Source: Ruminococcus sp. (GTDB lineage: Bacteria; Bacillota; Clostridia; Oscillospirales; Acutalibacteraceae). From it: a DNA stretch of 64,000 nucleotides. The position numbers and the translations under genes were made by a program. Under the pieces are notes generated by a model, which ran no database searches, was not told the DNA's origin, and saw nothing but the letters and a program-made list of their open reading frames with translations. This document shows positions 39,643 through 48,489 of the stretch, in pieces. The stretch lies in contig DPHV01000031.1 of NCBI GenBank assembly GCA_003521625.1, forward strand, positions 74,985 through 138,984, read 5' to 3'. The first letter of the stretch is position 1, and every line of letters begins with the position of its first letter.

Positions 39643-40992
39643 ATGAAAAGAAAGTCAATCAAAATAATTTCACTGCTTTTTGCACTAATAATTATTATTT
39701 CGTCATCGATTGTTTCAACGGGGGCAATTTCGTACCCGAACAAGGTGAAAACACAATCGGATTCAATTCTTCTTGTCAATATGGATACGAATCAGGTTGT
39801 TTTTGAAAAGGATGCCGATTCAAAGCGCTATCCCGCTTCTACCACAAAAATTATGACCTACATAATTGTTGCGGAAAATATTGATGATTTTGAAAATACC
39901 CGTGTTCCGATAAAGCAATCCGTACTCGAGGTGCTTGAGAACACAGGCAGTTCGCTTGCCAGTGTTGCAGACCACGTCGGCAAGGATATGAGCGTAATTG
40001 ACCTTCTCTACAGTATGATGGTTCCCTCGGGCAACGACGCTGCAATGGTGCTTGCCGATTACGTGGGCAAAGGAAATGTCGACAGCTTTGTAAAGCTTAT
40101 GAACGACAAGGCAAAGGAGCTCGGTTGTAAAAATACTCATTTTGCAAATCCCGACGGACTTCACGATGACAATCACTACACAACGGCACGTGATATGTAT
40201 AAGATTGCAACCTATGCTCTTACGCTCCCGAAGTTTGCGGAGATTACGAACACCACATCATACACCTGCGAGGGTGATGACTATCCGCTTGTCACAACTA
40301 ACTATTTAATCGACCCCAACAACGGCGGCGATTATTACTATATGTACGCAAAGGGAATCAAGACGGGTACAACCGACCAGGCAGGCAGATGTCTTGTAAC
40401 TACAGCAACTGCCGACGGATATTCATACATAGCCGTACTGCTTCACGCTCCGTACAAGGAGGGAGTAAGCGAGGGTTACGGAACAATGACCGACGCCGCT
40501 GATTTGTTCAGATGGGCGCTTACAGAGTTGGAGCTTAAAACCGTAGCAACCTCGTCAACTCCTGTTTGTGAGGAAAAGGTAAACCTTGCGTGGGGCAGGG
40601 ATTCCGTTTTGCTTGTTCCCGAAAAAAGCTTGAGCGCAATTGTGCCTAAGGAATTGAATAAAGACGAGCTGATTATTGAAACGGACGTTCCCGAGAGCGT
40701 AGATGCACCTATTGATACAGACACTGTTGTCGGAACGGCTACAATTTATTATCAGGGAAGCGACGGCAAAAAACAGGAGGTTGCAAAGGTAAATCTTGTT
40801 TCAAGCGAAAAGATTGAAATGAGCGGAATACTTTTTGTCCTCAACGTAATAACAACCGTATTCAAGTCCTACTGGTTCCTTGTAATAATCGGAATTATTG
40901 CAGTAATTCTTATTTGCTACCTGATAACTTCAAAAATAAACAAAAGACGCAGTAAAAAGAACAGAAAGGTAAAGCACTACCGCAACTTTTAA
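39643..40992 (+). CDS. D-alanyl-D-alanine carboxypeptidase (S11, DacF-like)
   Basis: A 449-residue low-molecular-mass penicillin-binding protein that trims the terminal D-Ala of peptidoglycan stem peptides. A signal/anchor is at residues 8-28. Catalytic motifs are SxxK in PASTTKIMT (about 65), SGN in PSGNDAAM and KTG in IKTGTTDQAG. After the catalytic domain a second domain leads to a C-terminal membrane segment (about 410-430) and a very basic tail (KRRSKKNRK), so the protein is tethered at both ends unless the signal is cleaved. A GGGGAG site lies 11 bases upstream. Repeats follow. Confidence 0.93.
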   Translation: MKRKSIKIISLLFALIIIISSSIVSTGAISYPNKVKTQSDSILLVNMDTNQVVFEKDADSKRYPASTTKIMTYIIVAENIDDFENTRVPIKQSVLEVLENTGSSLASVADHVGKDMSVIDLLYSMMVPSGNDAAMVLADYVGKGNVDSFVKLMNDKAKELGCKNTHFANPDGLHDDNHYTTARDMYKIATYALTLPKFAEITNTTSYTCEGDDYPLVTTNYLIDPNNGGDYYYMYAKGIKTGTTDQAGRCLVTTATADGYSYIAVLLHAPYKEGVSEGYGTMTDAADLFRWALTELELKTVATSSTPVCEEKVNLAWGRDSVLLVPEKSLSAIVPKELNKDELIIETDVPESVDAPIDTDTVVGTATIYYQGSDGKKQEVAKVNLVSSEKIEMSGILFVLNVITTVFKSYWFLVIIGIIAVILICYLITSKINKRRSKKNRKVKHYRNF

Positions 40993-40998
40993 ATTTAT

Positions 40999-41155
40999 TC
41001 GGAATTCGGAATGCGTAATTCGGAATTTCGGTTTGCTTCGCTCCGATTTATAGTAGTGCATATTGTTTCAAAAGGTTTAGATTAAAACTAACCTTTATGT
41101 TATAGCCGTAGGGACACGGCGTGCCGTGTCCGCTCATAAATCCGTAGCCATACCT
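40999..41155. repeat. Intergenic repeats after carboxypeptidase gene
   Basis: At about 41000-41040 is a copy of the GGAATGCG-type motif with the CGCTCCGA sequence that accompanies it elsewhere. At 41107-41131 is an exact copy of the first 25 bases of the palindromic element at 272-353, including its perfect hairpin. The second half of that element is missing here. Confidence 0.65.
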
Positions 41156-41196
41156 TGATAATTGATAAAATTACAATAATGTAAATAATTATTTAC

Positions 41197-41224
41197 TTGA
41201 ATTTCGTGTTGTATATGTTATAAT
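41197..41224 (+). promoter_or_regulatory. Promoter of nrdR
   Basis: TTGAAT (41197-41202) and TATAAT (41219-41224) have a 16-base spacer, about 35 bases before the ATG. I see no clear NrdR box. Confidence 0.7.
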
Positions 41225-41258
41225 TACTTTAGAGAATAATTACAGAGGTGATTATAAT

Positions 41259-41717
41259 ATGAAATGTCCGTACTGCGGTTATGAAGAAAGCAAGGTAATT
41301 GATTCCCGTTCTGCCGACGACGGCGAGAGAATCCGCAGAAGACGTGAGTGCCTTAAATGCGGCAAGCGTTTCACAACCCACGAGGTTATTGAAACAGTGC
41401 CGATAATCGTTGTAAAGCGTGACAAGTCACGTGAGGTTTTTGACCGCAACAAGCTTACGGCAGGCATTCTTCGTGCCTGCGAAAAACGTCCTGTTTCTAT
41501 ACAGCAGATTGAGTCAATGGTAGATTCGATTGAGGCAAAGCTTCAGAGCAGTCTTGACAGGGAAATCACCACAATGCAAATCGGCGAGCTTGCAATGGAG
41601 GAAATCAAAAAGGTTGACGAGGTTTCCTATGTGCGTTTTGCATCCGTTTACCGCCAGTTCAAGGACATCAACACCTTTATGGAGGAGCTTAACAAGCTTT
41701 TGACTGAGAAAAAATAA
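41259..41717 (+). CDS. nrdR: Transcriptional repressor NrdR
   Basis: A 152-residue NrdR, the ATP/dATP-sensing repressor of ribonucleotide reductase genes. It has an N-terminal zinc ribbon with two Cys pairs (CPYCG and CLKCG, residues 3-34) and a following ATP-cone with [16 protein letters not shown]. The length is typical. GAGGTGA precedes the ATG. It is monocistronic between its promoter and a strong terminator. No nrd genes are in the window. Confidence 0.97.
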   Translation: MKCPYCGYEESKVIDSRSADDGERIRRRRECLKCGKRFTTHEVIETVPIIVVKRDKSREVFDRNKLTAGILRACEKRPVSIQQIESMVDSIEAKLQSSLDREITTMQIGELAMEEIKKVDEVSYVRFASVYRQFKDINTFMEELNKLLTEKK

Positions 41718-41732
41718 ATTGTATTTTATTTT

Positions 41733-41768
41733 CTGCCCGAGCAACGATTGACTTGCTCGGGCAGTTTT
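41733..41768 (+). terminator. Rho-independent terminator after nrdR
   Basis: A perfect 12-bp stem (41733-41744 with 41753-41764) and an eight-base loop are followed by TTTT. Confidence 0.9.
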
Positions 41769-41778
41769 CAGCTTTTTG

Positions 41779-41807
41779 TTGACTTTACTTATCACTGATG
41801 TTATTAT
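41779..41807 (+). promoter_or_regulatory. Promoter of the small membrane protein gene
   Basis: TTGACT (41779-41784) and TATTAT (41802-41807) have a 17-base spacer. Confidence 0.65.
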
Positions 41808-41840
41808 GATTTTACAGGAAAGTTCAGGAGGTAAGCTGAT

Positions 41841-42251
41841 ATGGAAAATAAGCGAAAGAATATTTTATATATTTCCGTAGGCGTTGCGTTTGTTTTTGCC
41901 GTGTTTCTTATTGTTTCATATTTTCTGCCCTCGACAGTCGGAATTTCCGAACACGCAGACGCAAAAATCAAGTACATTACCGAGAATAAGAATATTGAAG
42001 TGACGCTTGATGACAGCGACTGTGATGAGCTTCGCAGAATTTTCAACGGAAAAACTGCGTATCACGACAGTCCGTCCTGTGGATTTACCGAGTCTGCCTC
42101 AGTTTCGTTTGGCAATCAGATTTTTATGCCTGCGTGTGACGGTGATGAAATCATAAAGGCAGGCTTAAAATATATCTCCATTTCCCCGAAAGAGCGTGAC
42201 ACGGTTGACAAAATATTTGCAAAGTACGGTGCAACATTCCCTTGTGCGTGA
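41841..42251 (+). CDS. Small membrane-anchored protein of unknown function
   Basis: A 136-residue protein that I do not recognise. A single hydrophobic segment (ILYISVGVAFVFAVFLIVSYF, about 8-28) after a basic start suggests an N-in membrane anchor with about 105 residues outside. The outer part has four cysteines, two spaced by SPSC-type sequence (CDELRR, SPSCGF, PACDG, FPCA), so disulphides are possible. AGGAGG lies 11 bases before the ATG. It has its own promoter and terminator, directly between nrdR and the dcw cluster. Confidence 0.7.
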   Translation: MENKRKNILYISVGVAFVFAVFLIVSYFLPSTVGISEHADAKIKYITENKNIEVTLDDSDCDELRRIFNGKTAYHDSPSCGFTESASVSFGNQIFMPACDGDEIIKAGLKYISISPKERDTVDKIFAKYGATFPCA

Positions 42252-42355
42252 CTTTGCAGATAAACCGACAGATTATAACAATAAAACAGCAAACATTTGT
42301 TTGTAATAATTTCGGTCGTTTTGTAACCTTTTAAAATTAAATAATGATTTCTGAC

Positions 42356-42389
42356 ACCGAATGTACAGGAAAACTCTTGTGCATTCGGT
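42356..42389 (+). terminator. Rho-independent terminator before mraZ
   Basis: ACCGAATG and the matching CATTCGGT, extended by ACA/TGT, form the stem, followed by TGTTTTTATT. The gap 42252-42618 holds this terminator and the mraZ promoter. I see nothing else in it. Confidence 0.75.
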
Positions 42390-42499
42390 TGTTTTTATTC
42401 TTTGTGGGAATAATAATTGCAAATCAGCAGATAAAAATTTCAAAATTATGAAAAAATTAATTTCTTTGTAAATTTTATTTCTATGTTCGTAACTTTTAC

Positions 42500-42528
42500 T
42501 TGATTTTTTAAAATCAATAGAGTATAAT
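42500..42528 (+). promoter_or_regulatory. Promoter of the dcw cluster
   Basis: TTGATT (42500-42505) and TATAAT (42523-42528) have a 17-base spacer. The leader to the mraZ start contains two GGTG motifs (at 42540 and 42562) that might be MraZ sites, but I could not confirm the regular spacing. Confidence 0.75.
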
Positions 42529-42618
42529 TATATCAAACGGTGGCATATTGTGTCATTTGGTGACTGAATACAGCGTTTTTTAATTAATTTTCAAACTAAA
42601 GTGACGGAGGTGGGCAAA

Positions 42619-43038
42619 ATGTTTTCGGGAATGTCAAATCATTCAATTGATGCAAAAGGCAGAATTGTTTTGCCTGCAAAGTTCCGTGAAGAGCTTGGAA
42701 ATACATTTTACCTTGCAAGAGGTTTCGGAAACTGTTGTATTCAGGCTATGTCCGCCGACCAGTTCAATTCAATCTGTGTAAAGATTCTTGAGCTTCCTGC
42801 CGACAAGGCTATGGCTTTGCAGTATACCTTCAGCGCAACTGCGGTTGAGGTTACGCCGAACGCACAGGGCCGAGTAATAATTCCTCAAAGCCTGCGTGAG
42901 TTTGCAGGAATTGAAAGCGACGCTCTCGTAATCGGAATGAACAATCGAATTGAAATCTGGAGCAAAACCAAATTTGACGAATTTATGGCTTCACAGAAAG
43001 ATACCATTTCCGAAGCTCTGTCAATGCTGAGATTGTAA
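42619..43038 (+). CDS. mraZ: Transcriptional regulator MraZ
   Basis: A 139-residue MraZ with two AbrB-like halves: HSIDAKGRIVLPAKFREEL near the N terminus and VEVTPNAQGRVIIPQSLREFAGI in the middle. In studied bacteria it binds upstream of its own gene and controls the division and cell-wall cluster. The start is the ATG at 42619, with GGAGG eight bases before it. The GTG at 42601 is in frame but overlaps nothing useful. It is first in the dcw cluster and is followed 11 bases later by rsmH. Confidence 0.96.
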   Translation: MFSGMSNHSIDAKGRIVLPAKFREELGNTFYLARGFGNCCIQAMSADQFNSICVKILELPADKAMALQYTFSATAVEVTPNAQGRVIIPQSLREFAGIESDALVIGMNNRIEIWSKTKFDEFMASQKDTISEALSMLRL

Positions 43039-43049
43039 GGAGGAATAAT

Positions 43050-43973
43050 ATGGAATTCTCCCACATCCCCGTACTCCTCAATGAAACAATCGAGGGACTT
43101 GACATTAAGGAAAACGGTATTTATGCTGACGGAACGGCAGGCGGAGGAGGTCACAGCAGTGAGATTTTAAAGCGCCTTACCACAGGCAAGCTTATCTCAA
43201 TTGACCGTGACCCCGATGCGATTTCGGTACTCACCCAAAGGTTTAAAAGTAATGAAAACTCTATAATTATAAAGGGCAATTTTGCTGACATTAAGGAGCT
43301 TTTACAGCTTCGGGGCGTAGGCAGGCTTGACGGCGTTCTGCTCGACATCGGCGTCTCCTCCCATCAGCTTGACACAGCGTCGAGAGGCTTTTCGTTTCAC
43401 GAGGACGCACCTCTTGATATGCGTATGAGTCAGAGCGGAACAACAGCCGAAGAGCTTGTAAACACCCTGCCCTTTGAGGAATTAAGACGTATAATTTCAA
43501 GATACGGCGAAGAAAAATACGCGTCCTCAATTGCAAAAGGAATTGTGTCTGCAAGAGAGAAAAAGCCGATAAAAACAACGCTTGAGCTTGCCGAAATAAT
43601 CAAACAGAACGTACCGCAGAAGGTAAGACGTGACGGCCACCCTGCACGAAAGACCTTTCAGGCTCTGCGCATAGCCGTAAACGACGAGCTTGGCGCACTT
43701 GAAAAAGGACTTGACGGTGCGTTTGAAATGCTCGGAAAGGGCGGACGGCTTGCCGTCATAACTTTCCATTCGCTTGAGGACAGAATCGTCAAGCAAAAAA
43801 TGGCTTCTTGGTGTCAGGGTTGTACCTGCCCGAAGGATTTTCCTGTTTGTGTTTGCGGAAACAAACCGAAGGCAAAGCTTGTAAACAAAAAGCCTGTTTG
43901 TGCAAATGAAACAGAATTAAATGAAAACCCGAGAGCCAGAAGTGCAAAGTTGAGAATATGCGAAAAAAATTAA
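43050..43973 (+). CDS. rsmH: 16S rRNA (cytosine1402-N4)-methyltransferase RsmH
   Basis: A 307-residue RsmH (MraW), which N4-methylates C1402 in the ribosomal P site. It begins FSHIPVLLNETIEGL, with the SAM motif YADGTAGGGGHSSEIL, DGVLLDIGVSSHQLD, RKTFQALRIAVNDEL and VITFHSLEDRIVK. AAGGAGG lies six bases upstream of the ATG. In the standard position after mraZ. The 281-base gap to ftsL is AT-rich and shows no strong terminator or reading frame. Confidence 0.97.
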   Translation: MEFSHIPVLLNETIEGLDIKENGIYADGTAGGGGHSSEILKRLTTGKLISIDRDPDAISVLTQRFKSNENSIIIKGNFADIKELLQLRGVGRLDGVLLDIGVSSHQLDTASRGFSFHEDAPLDMRMSQSGTTAEELVNTLPFEELRRIISRYGEEKYASSIAKGIVSAREKKPIKTTLELAEIIKQNVPQKVRRDGHPARKTFQALRIAVNDELGALEKGLDGAFEMLGKGGRLAVITFHSLEDRIVKQKMASWCQGCTCPKDFPVCVCGNKPKAKLVNKKPVCANETELNENPRARSAKLRICEKN

Positions 43974-44254
43974 AAATTTTTTCTCTCAGCTATAGACAAA
44001 GTAACTTATTTGTAGTAAAATATAACAAAGTTGTAAAGAATATTACAAATACAATCAATTGTGGTTAGCGTGTTTGTAATTACTACATATACGGTTTACT
44101 TTCATTTAGTTCTACAAAAAGAACAGATTGTGTGTGTGACAATTAGAATTAATTGTTAAAAATTTGAAACTTTTTTGCTTTATAGAAATATGAGCTTAAA
44201 AGCAGTGTGTTTTATGAAAATTTTTGATAGAGAAAGGCACAAGGTGCAGGAGTA

Positions 44255-44809
44255 ATGGCATACGAAAACAGGAATGCAGCTTATGATTTAAGTCTTTTCG
44301 ACGAAGATGTTGCCTATTCAAACGGTTCGGCTTTACCAAAGCGTAACGAACAGGAAGTACATAAGAAGCAGACAAAGAAAAAAACTAAAACTGCGGGCAA
44401 GGTTGTGACTATTCCCGAAGAGGAAATTCACAAAATCCGTCGCCGCAAGCACAATCCCTTAAAGCTTGCTTTAGGAAGCATCGGCGGTGCGGCAGTTGCA
44501 GTAGTAATTGGATTCATCATTGTCGGACAGGTTCAGCTTACGGAACTCAATCAGGAAATTATTACGGCAAAGTCATTGCTTGCTGATTCCCAGAGTATTT
44601 ACACTCAGAATCAGATGAAGGTTGAATCCAAGCTCTCAAACGCAGAGATTGAGGAGTATGCCGAGAATGTGCTTGGTATGACCAAAGCATCAAACGCTCA
44701 GAAAGAATTTGTTACTCTTTCCGGCGGCGACAAAGCAGAGGTTTCTGCTCAGGAAAGTGATAATCTCTTTACCCGATTTATTGATTCAATTAAAAATCTT
44801 TGGTCATAA
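44255..44809 (+). CDS. ftsL: FtsL-like septum formation protein
   Basis: A 184-residue bitopic protein with a 65-residue basic cytosolic N terminus, one membrane segment (about 70-90, SIGGAAVAVVIGFIIVG) and an outer Leu/Gln/Glu-rich coiled-coil stretch (LTELNQEIITAKSLLADSQ) followed by a short tail. Size, topology and position between rsmH and the class B penicillin-binding protein identify it as FtsL, which recruits and activates the FtsW-FtsI synthase with DivIC and FtsQ. Sequence conservation of FtsL is weak, so position carries much of the weight. A terminator follows. Confidence 0.82.
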   Translation: MAYENRNAAYDLSLFDEDVAYSNGSALPKRNEQEVHKKQTKKKTKTAGKVVTIPEEEIHKIRRRKHNPLKLALGSIGGAAVAVVIGFIIVGQVQLTELNQEIITAKSLLADSQSIYTQNQMKVESKLSNAEIEEYAENVLGMTKASNAQKEFVTLSGGDKAEVSAQESDNLFTRFIDSIKNLWS

Positions 44810-44848
44810 CATTCATTTCAATTTAATAAATATGTTATGAAAGAATGA

Positions 44849-44877
44849 GAGTTAAGACTGCGTCTTGACTCTTTTTT
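44849..44877 (+). terminator. Rho-independent terminator between ftsL and ftsI
   Basis: A 10-bp stem (GAGTTAAGAC with GTCTTGACTC, one wobble) and a three-base loop are followed by six T. It splits the dcw cluster into two transcription blocks or attenuates it. Confidence 0.85.
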
Positions 44878-44977
44878 CGGTATATATACGGTGAATGCTA
44901 ATTGCTTATTAGTATAGGGAGTAGAACGTAAATTAAGACTGCGGAGGTATTCCGCTTGCGGTAGAAGGAGTATTATT

Positions 44978-47245
44978 TTGGAAAATAACGGTAATATACG
45001 CAAAAATTCAAAAAAAGCCGCAAAAGGTCCAAATCAGCGTTTAAGACAGCGCACTGCTGTTCTGATTATTTTGATATTAGTTATCGGCTTCGGTGCGGCA
45101 ATCGCAAGGCTCGGCTATCTTACTGTTGTACAGGGAAGCTCGCTTCAGGAGGACGCTGTGGGACAACAGCTCAAGGATACTACTATCCCTGCAAAGCGAG
45201 GTACAATTTACGATGCAAACGGCAAGGTGCTTGCCGAAAGTGCGTCTGTGTGGCAGGTTGTTATGGCGCCGATTTATTTTAAAACCGACGAGCAGAGAAA
45301 GGCGGCGGCCGAAGGGCTGTCTGAAATTCTCGGGCTTGATTACGATAATGTTTATGAAAAGACAACGCAGGAAAGCTATTATGTTGTTGTAAAGCGTAAA
45401 ATTGAGGTTGAAGCAAGGGATAAGGTGCTTGAGCTTATCGACACGCTCTCGGAGGAATATGACTGCGGCAACGTAATTCAGTTGCTCGACGACTACAAGC
45501 GTTACTATCCGCAAAACGACCTTGCATCCTGTGTAATCGGCTTTACGGGCAGTGACGAACAGGGACTTGAGGGCGTTGAATATCAGTACGACAGCTATCT
45601 TTCGGGTATCCCCGGCAGAATCATTACGGCTAAAAACGCAAGAGGAACGGATATGCCGTTCCAGTATGAACAGAATATTGAGGCAGAGGATGGCAACAGC
45701 ATTTATCTCACGATAGATGAAACAGTGCAGTCAATCTGCGAAAAATATATGAAGCAGGGAATTGCAGACAATAACGTTCTCAACAGAGGCGTGTGTATTG
45801 CAATGGATGTAAACACCGGCGCAATTCTTGCGATGGTTACGGTTGACGGCTATGACCTTAACGACCCGTATACCCTGCCAAAGGAAACCCAAAAGAAAAT
45901 CGAGGCGCTTTCGGAAAAGAAGCAGGCTCAGGCGGAAAGCGAAGCGCTTGCCGCAATGTGGCGTAACAAGGCGATTACAGATACGTATATGCCCGGTTCG
46001 GTATTCAAAATGTGTACTGCATCTATGGCTCTTGAAGAGGGTAAGGTGAACGACAGCTCAACCTTTGTGTGCGGCGGCTCAATGGTTGTAAGCGACAAGA
46101 CTATCCATTGTCACGCACTTGAGGGTCACGGTACCCAGAACTTTGTGCAGGCTGTCTGCAATTCGTGCAACCCTGCGTTTATCCAGATAGGTCAGCTTAT
46201 CGGAATGAACAAATTCTGTCAGTATTATCAGGGCTTCGGATTTTCCGAAAAAACGGGAATCGATCTCCCCGGCGAAGCTGACGATAACTTCTGGAAAGAG
46301 GGCACAATGACTGACGTTGACCTTGCGGTTGCGTCTTTCGGACAGAACTTTTCAATCACGCCTATTCAGATGATTACAGCCTGTGCCGCAGTGGCAAACG
46401 GCGGATACGTTCTTCAGCCCTACGTTGTTTCAAAGATAACAGATTCCGACGGCAACGTAATAAAAAATGTTGAAAAAAAGATTAAGCGTCAGGTTATTTC
46501 AAAGGAAACCTCCGACAAGATGAATGAAATTCTCGGTTACAACACTTCTACCGCAGGTGCAACGGCAGGATATGTTGCCGGCTACAAGGTAGCAGGTAAG
46601 ACAGGTACGTCCGAGAAAATCGGCTCAAAGGTTGAAAGCCATTTCAGCGAGGACTATATCGCTTCATTCTGCGGTTATGCCCCTGCCGACGACCCGCAGA
46701 TTGCAATGCTTGTATTCTTCGATACACCGTCGGGTGATGCATATTACGGCTCACAGGTTTCCTCTCCTGTGTTCATTAATATTATGTCCGAGGTTCTTCC
46801 GTACCTTGAAATCAAGACGGAATATACCGACAGCGAGCTTGAGTACGTTGACGTTTCGGCTGGAGATTACACGGGAATGACTGTTTCGGAGGCTGAAGCG
46901 GCAGCACAGGCTGACGGCTTTACAACAACGGTAAAGGGTGACGGCGAAAAGGTTATTGCCCAGATACCTGCGGTTTCTTCAAAAATTCCTTCGGGAGGAA
47001 ATGTTGTTCTCTACACCGACGACACCAGCAGAAGTGAAACGGTAACGGTTCCGAATCTTGTCGGCTACTCGGCGACGGAAGTCAACAATGTTGCGAGTGC
47101 TTATGGCTTGAACGTCAGCTTCTCGGGTGCGTCCGATACGGGTGTTGTCAGCACATCACAGGATATTGCAGAGGGTACTTCGGTAAGTCCGGGTACGGTA
47201 ATTACGGTTTCGTTCTCTTCTTCATCTACAACATTTAACGACTGA
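44978..47245 (+). CDS. ftsI: Class B penicillin-binding protein (FtsI/PbpB/SpoVD type) with PASTA domains
   Basis: A 755-residue D,D-transpeptidase that cross-links septal or spore peptidoglycan. It has a short basic cytosolic tail, a membrane segment (about 30-50), a dimerisation domain (TTIPAKRGTIYDANGKVLAES), and a transpeptidase domain with SxxK in MPGSVFKMCTAS (near 340), SCN in NSCNPAFIQ and KTGT in VAGKTGTSEK. Two PASTA domains occupy the last 130 residues or so (GMTVSEAEAAAQ and VPNLVGYSATEVNN). Two PASTA repeats resemble Bacillus PbpB more than SpoVD. The start is TTG at 44978, with AAGGAG upstream. The usual next genes murE and murF are absent; mraY follows. Confidence 0.93.
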   Translation: MENNGNIRKNSKKAAKGPNQRLRQRTAVLIILILVIGFGAAIARLGYLTVVQGSSLQEDAVGQQLKDTTIPAKRGTIYDANGKVLAESASVWQVVMAPIYFKTDEQRKAAAEGLSEILGLDYDNVYEKTTQESYYVVVKRKIEVEARDKVLELIDTLSEEYDCGNVIQLLDDYKRYYPQNDLASCVIGFTGSDEQGLEGVEYQYDSYLSGIPGRIITAKNARGTDMPFQYEQNIEAEDGNSIYLTIDETVQSICEKYMKQGIADNNVLNRGVCIAMDVNTGAILAMVTVDGYDLNDPYTLPKETQKKIEALSEKKQAQAESEALAAMWRNKAITDTYMPGSVFKMCTASMALEEGKVNDSSTFVCGGSMVVSDKTIHCHALEGHGTQNFVQAVCNSCNPAFIQIGQLIGMNKFCQYYQGFGFSEKTGIDLPGEADDNFWKEGTMTDVDLAVASFGQNFSITPIQMITACAAVANGGYVLQPYVVSKITDSDGNVIKNVEKKIKRQVISKETSDKMNEILGYNTSTAGATAGYVAGYKVAGKTGTSEKIGSKVESHFSEDYIASFCGYAPADDPQIAMLVFFDTPSGDAYYGSQVSSPVFINIMSEVLPYLEIKTEYTDSELEYVDVSAGDYTGMTVSEAEAAAQADGFTTTVKGDGEKVIAQIPAVSSKIPSGGNVVLYTDDTSRSETVTVPNLVGYSATEVNNVASAYGLNVSFSGASDTGVVSTSQDIAEGTSVSPGTVITVSFSSSSTTFND

Positions 47246-47264
47246 TAAATATATGACCGATTAT

Positions 47265-47290
47265 GGGTAAAGCGCAAAAACGCTTTGCCC
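47265..47290. repeat. Perfect hairpin between ftsI and mraY
   Basis: GGGTAAAGCG pairs over all ten positions (one wobble) with CGCTTTGCCC around CAAAAA. No T tract follows, so it is more likely an mRNA processing or stability element than a terminator. Confidence 0.55.
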
Positions 47291-47326
47291 TGAAACGGTT
47301 TAATACGTCTGAAAGGATAGATAATT

Positions 47327-48358
47327 ATGATGATTTACGGAATATGGACTTTTTGCGCGGCACTTGCGGCGTTTCTGATTTCCTTTGTACTGGGAAGATT
47401 CTTAATCCCGTATCTTCACAAGCTGAATTTTGGTCAGACAATTCTGGACATCGGTCCGAGCTGGCACAAAAACAAGCAGGGAACTCCGACAATGGGCGGA
47501 ATAATGTTCATTGCGGCAATTACGGTTGTTACAATAATCAGCACAATTCTCTATATTCTTACGGGCGCTGATTTTATCAACACATATTTTGCAGATATAC
47601 CAAAGGAAAGTCTGTTGATTTTCGCAGGACTCGGTCTTGCACTTGCAAACGGACTTATCGGTTTTATAGATGACTATATCAAGGTTGTAAAAAAGCGCAA
47701 CCTCGGACTTACGGCAAAACAGAAGCTTGTGCTTCAGTTTTCCGTTGCGGCAATTTACCTTGCCGTACTGGGATTCTCGGGATGCGGAACAGCTACAATA
47801 ATTCCGTTTATCGGAGAGGTTGACCTCGGATTTTTCTACTATATCATTGCCGCAGTTGCCATTGTGGGCATAGTAAACTCGGTAAACCTCACCGACGGCG
47901 TAGACGGTCTTGACGGCTCAATTACTTTCTTTGCCTGTGCTTCGTTTATGCTGATTGCAAGTATGCTCGACAGCCTCGGACTTACTGCAATGTGTGCCGC
48001 AAGCTGCGGTGCCTGCCTTGGCTTCCTCGTGTGGAACTTCCACCCTGCAAAGGTGTTTATGGGTGATACAGGCTCGCTGTTCCTCGGAGGACTTGTGTGT
48101 GCTCTCGCATTTGCAATGAATATGCCGATTCTTCTGCTCCCCGTTGGTATTGTCTACATCGCAGAGGAGCTTTCGGTTGTACTTCAGGTCAGCTACTTCA
48201 AGCTTACACACGGAAAAAGACTTTTCAAGATGAGCCCGATTCATCACCACTTTGAAATGTGCGGATGGAGCGAGGTTAAAATCGTTGCAGTATTCAGCAC
48301 AGTGACAGCTGTTTTCGGTGCAATTGCATTTGCACTCGTGTATTTCGGAGTGAAATGA
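47327..48358 (+). CDS. mraY: Phospho-N-acetylmuramoyl-pentapeptide-transferase MraY
   Basis: A 343-residue polytopic enzyme that links UDP-MurNAc-pentapeptide to undecaprenyl phosphate, making lipid I. Family hallmarks are [43 protein letters not shown], the magnesium-site Asp in [12 protein letters not shown] and the HHHFE motif in [11 protein letters not shown]. About ten membrane segments. A GAAAGGA site lies upstream. It is followed by a repeat element where murD is usually found, and then by ftsW. Confidence 0.97.
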   Translation: MMIYGIWTFCAALAAFLISFVLGRFLIPYLHKLNFGQTILDIGPSWHKNKQGTPTMGGIMFIAAITVVTIISTILYILTGADFINTYFADIPKESLLIFAGLGLALANGLIGFIDDYIKVVKKRNLGLTAKQKLVLQFSVAAIYLAVLGFSGCGTATIIPFIGEVDLGFFYYIIAAVAIVGIVNSVNLTDGVDGLDGSITFFACASFMLIASMLDSLGLTAMCAASCGACLGFLVWNFHPAKVFMGDTGSLFLGGLVCALAFAMNMPILLLPVGIVYIAEELSVVLQVSYFKLTHGKRLFKMSPIHHHFEMCGWSEVKIVAVFSTVTAVFGAIAFALVYFGVK

Positions 48359-48368
48359 TATTTATATC

Positions 48369-48467
48369 AATTGAAAATGGAAAATTAAAAGTTGAAAATT
48401 AAGGTGGCGGCGTTGCCACAATTATAGTAAAGCTTAATTTTCCATTTTACATTGTCAATTTTCAATT
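48369..48467. repeat. 99-bp inverted-repeat element between mraY and ftsW
   Basis: The outer 34 bases on each side are imperfect inverted copies (both begin AATTGAAAAT and end GAAAATTAA). A GTGGC/GCCAC hairpin is in the centre. It is MITE-like, with no coding potential, and ends just before the ftsW ribosome site. Confidence 0.75.
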
Positions 48468-48489
48468 AGTAAAAGGAGGGAAAAACCGT

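Noticed and set aside
42540..42600. Possible MraZ-box repeats upstream of mraZ
   Set aside because: Two GGTG motifs are present, but I could not see the regular spacing of three or more boxes expected for MraZ operators.
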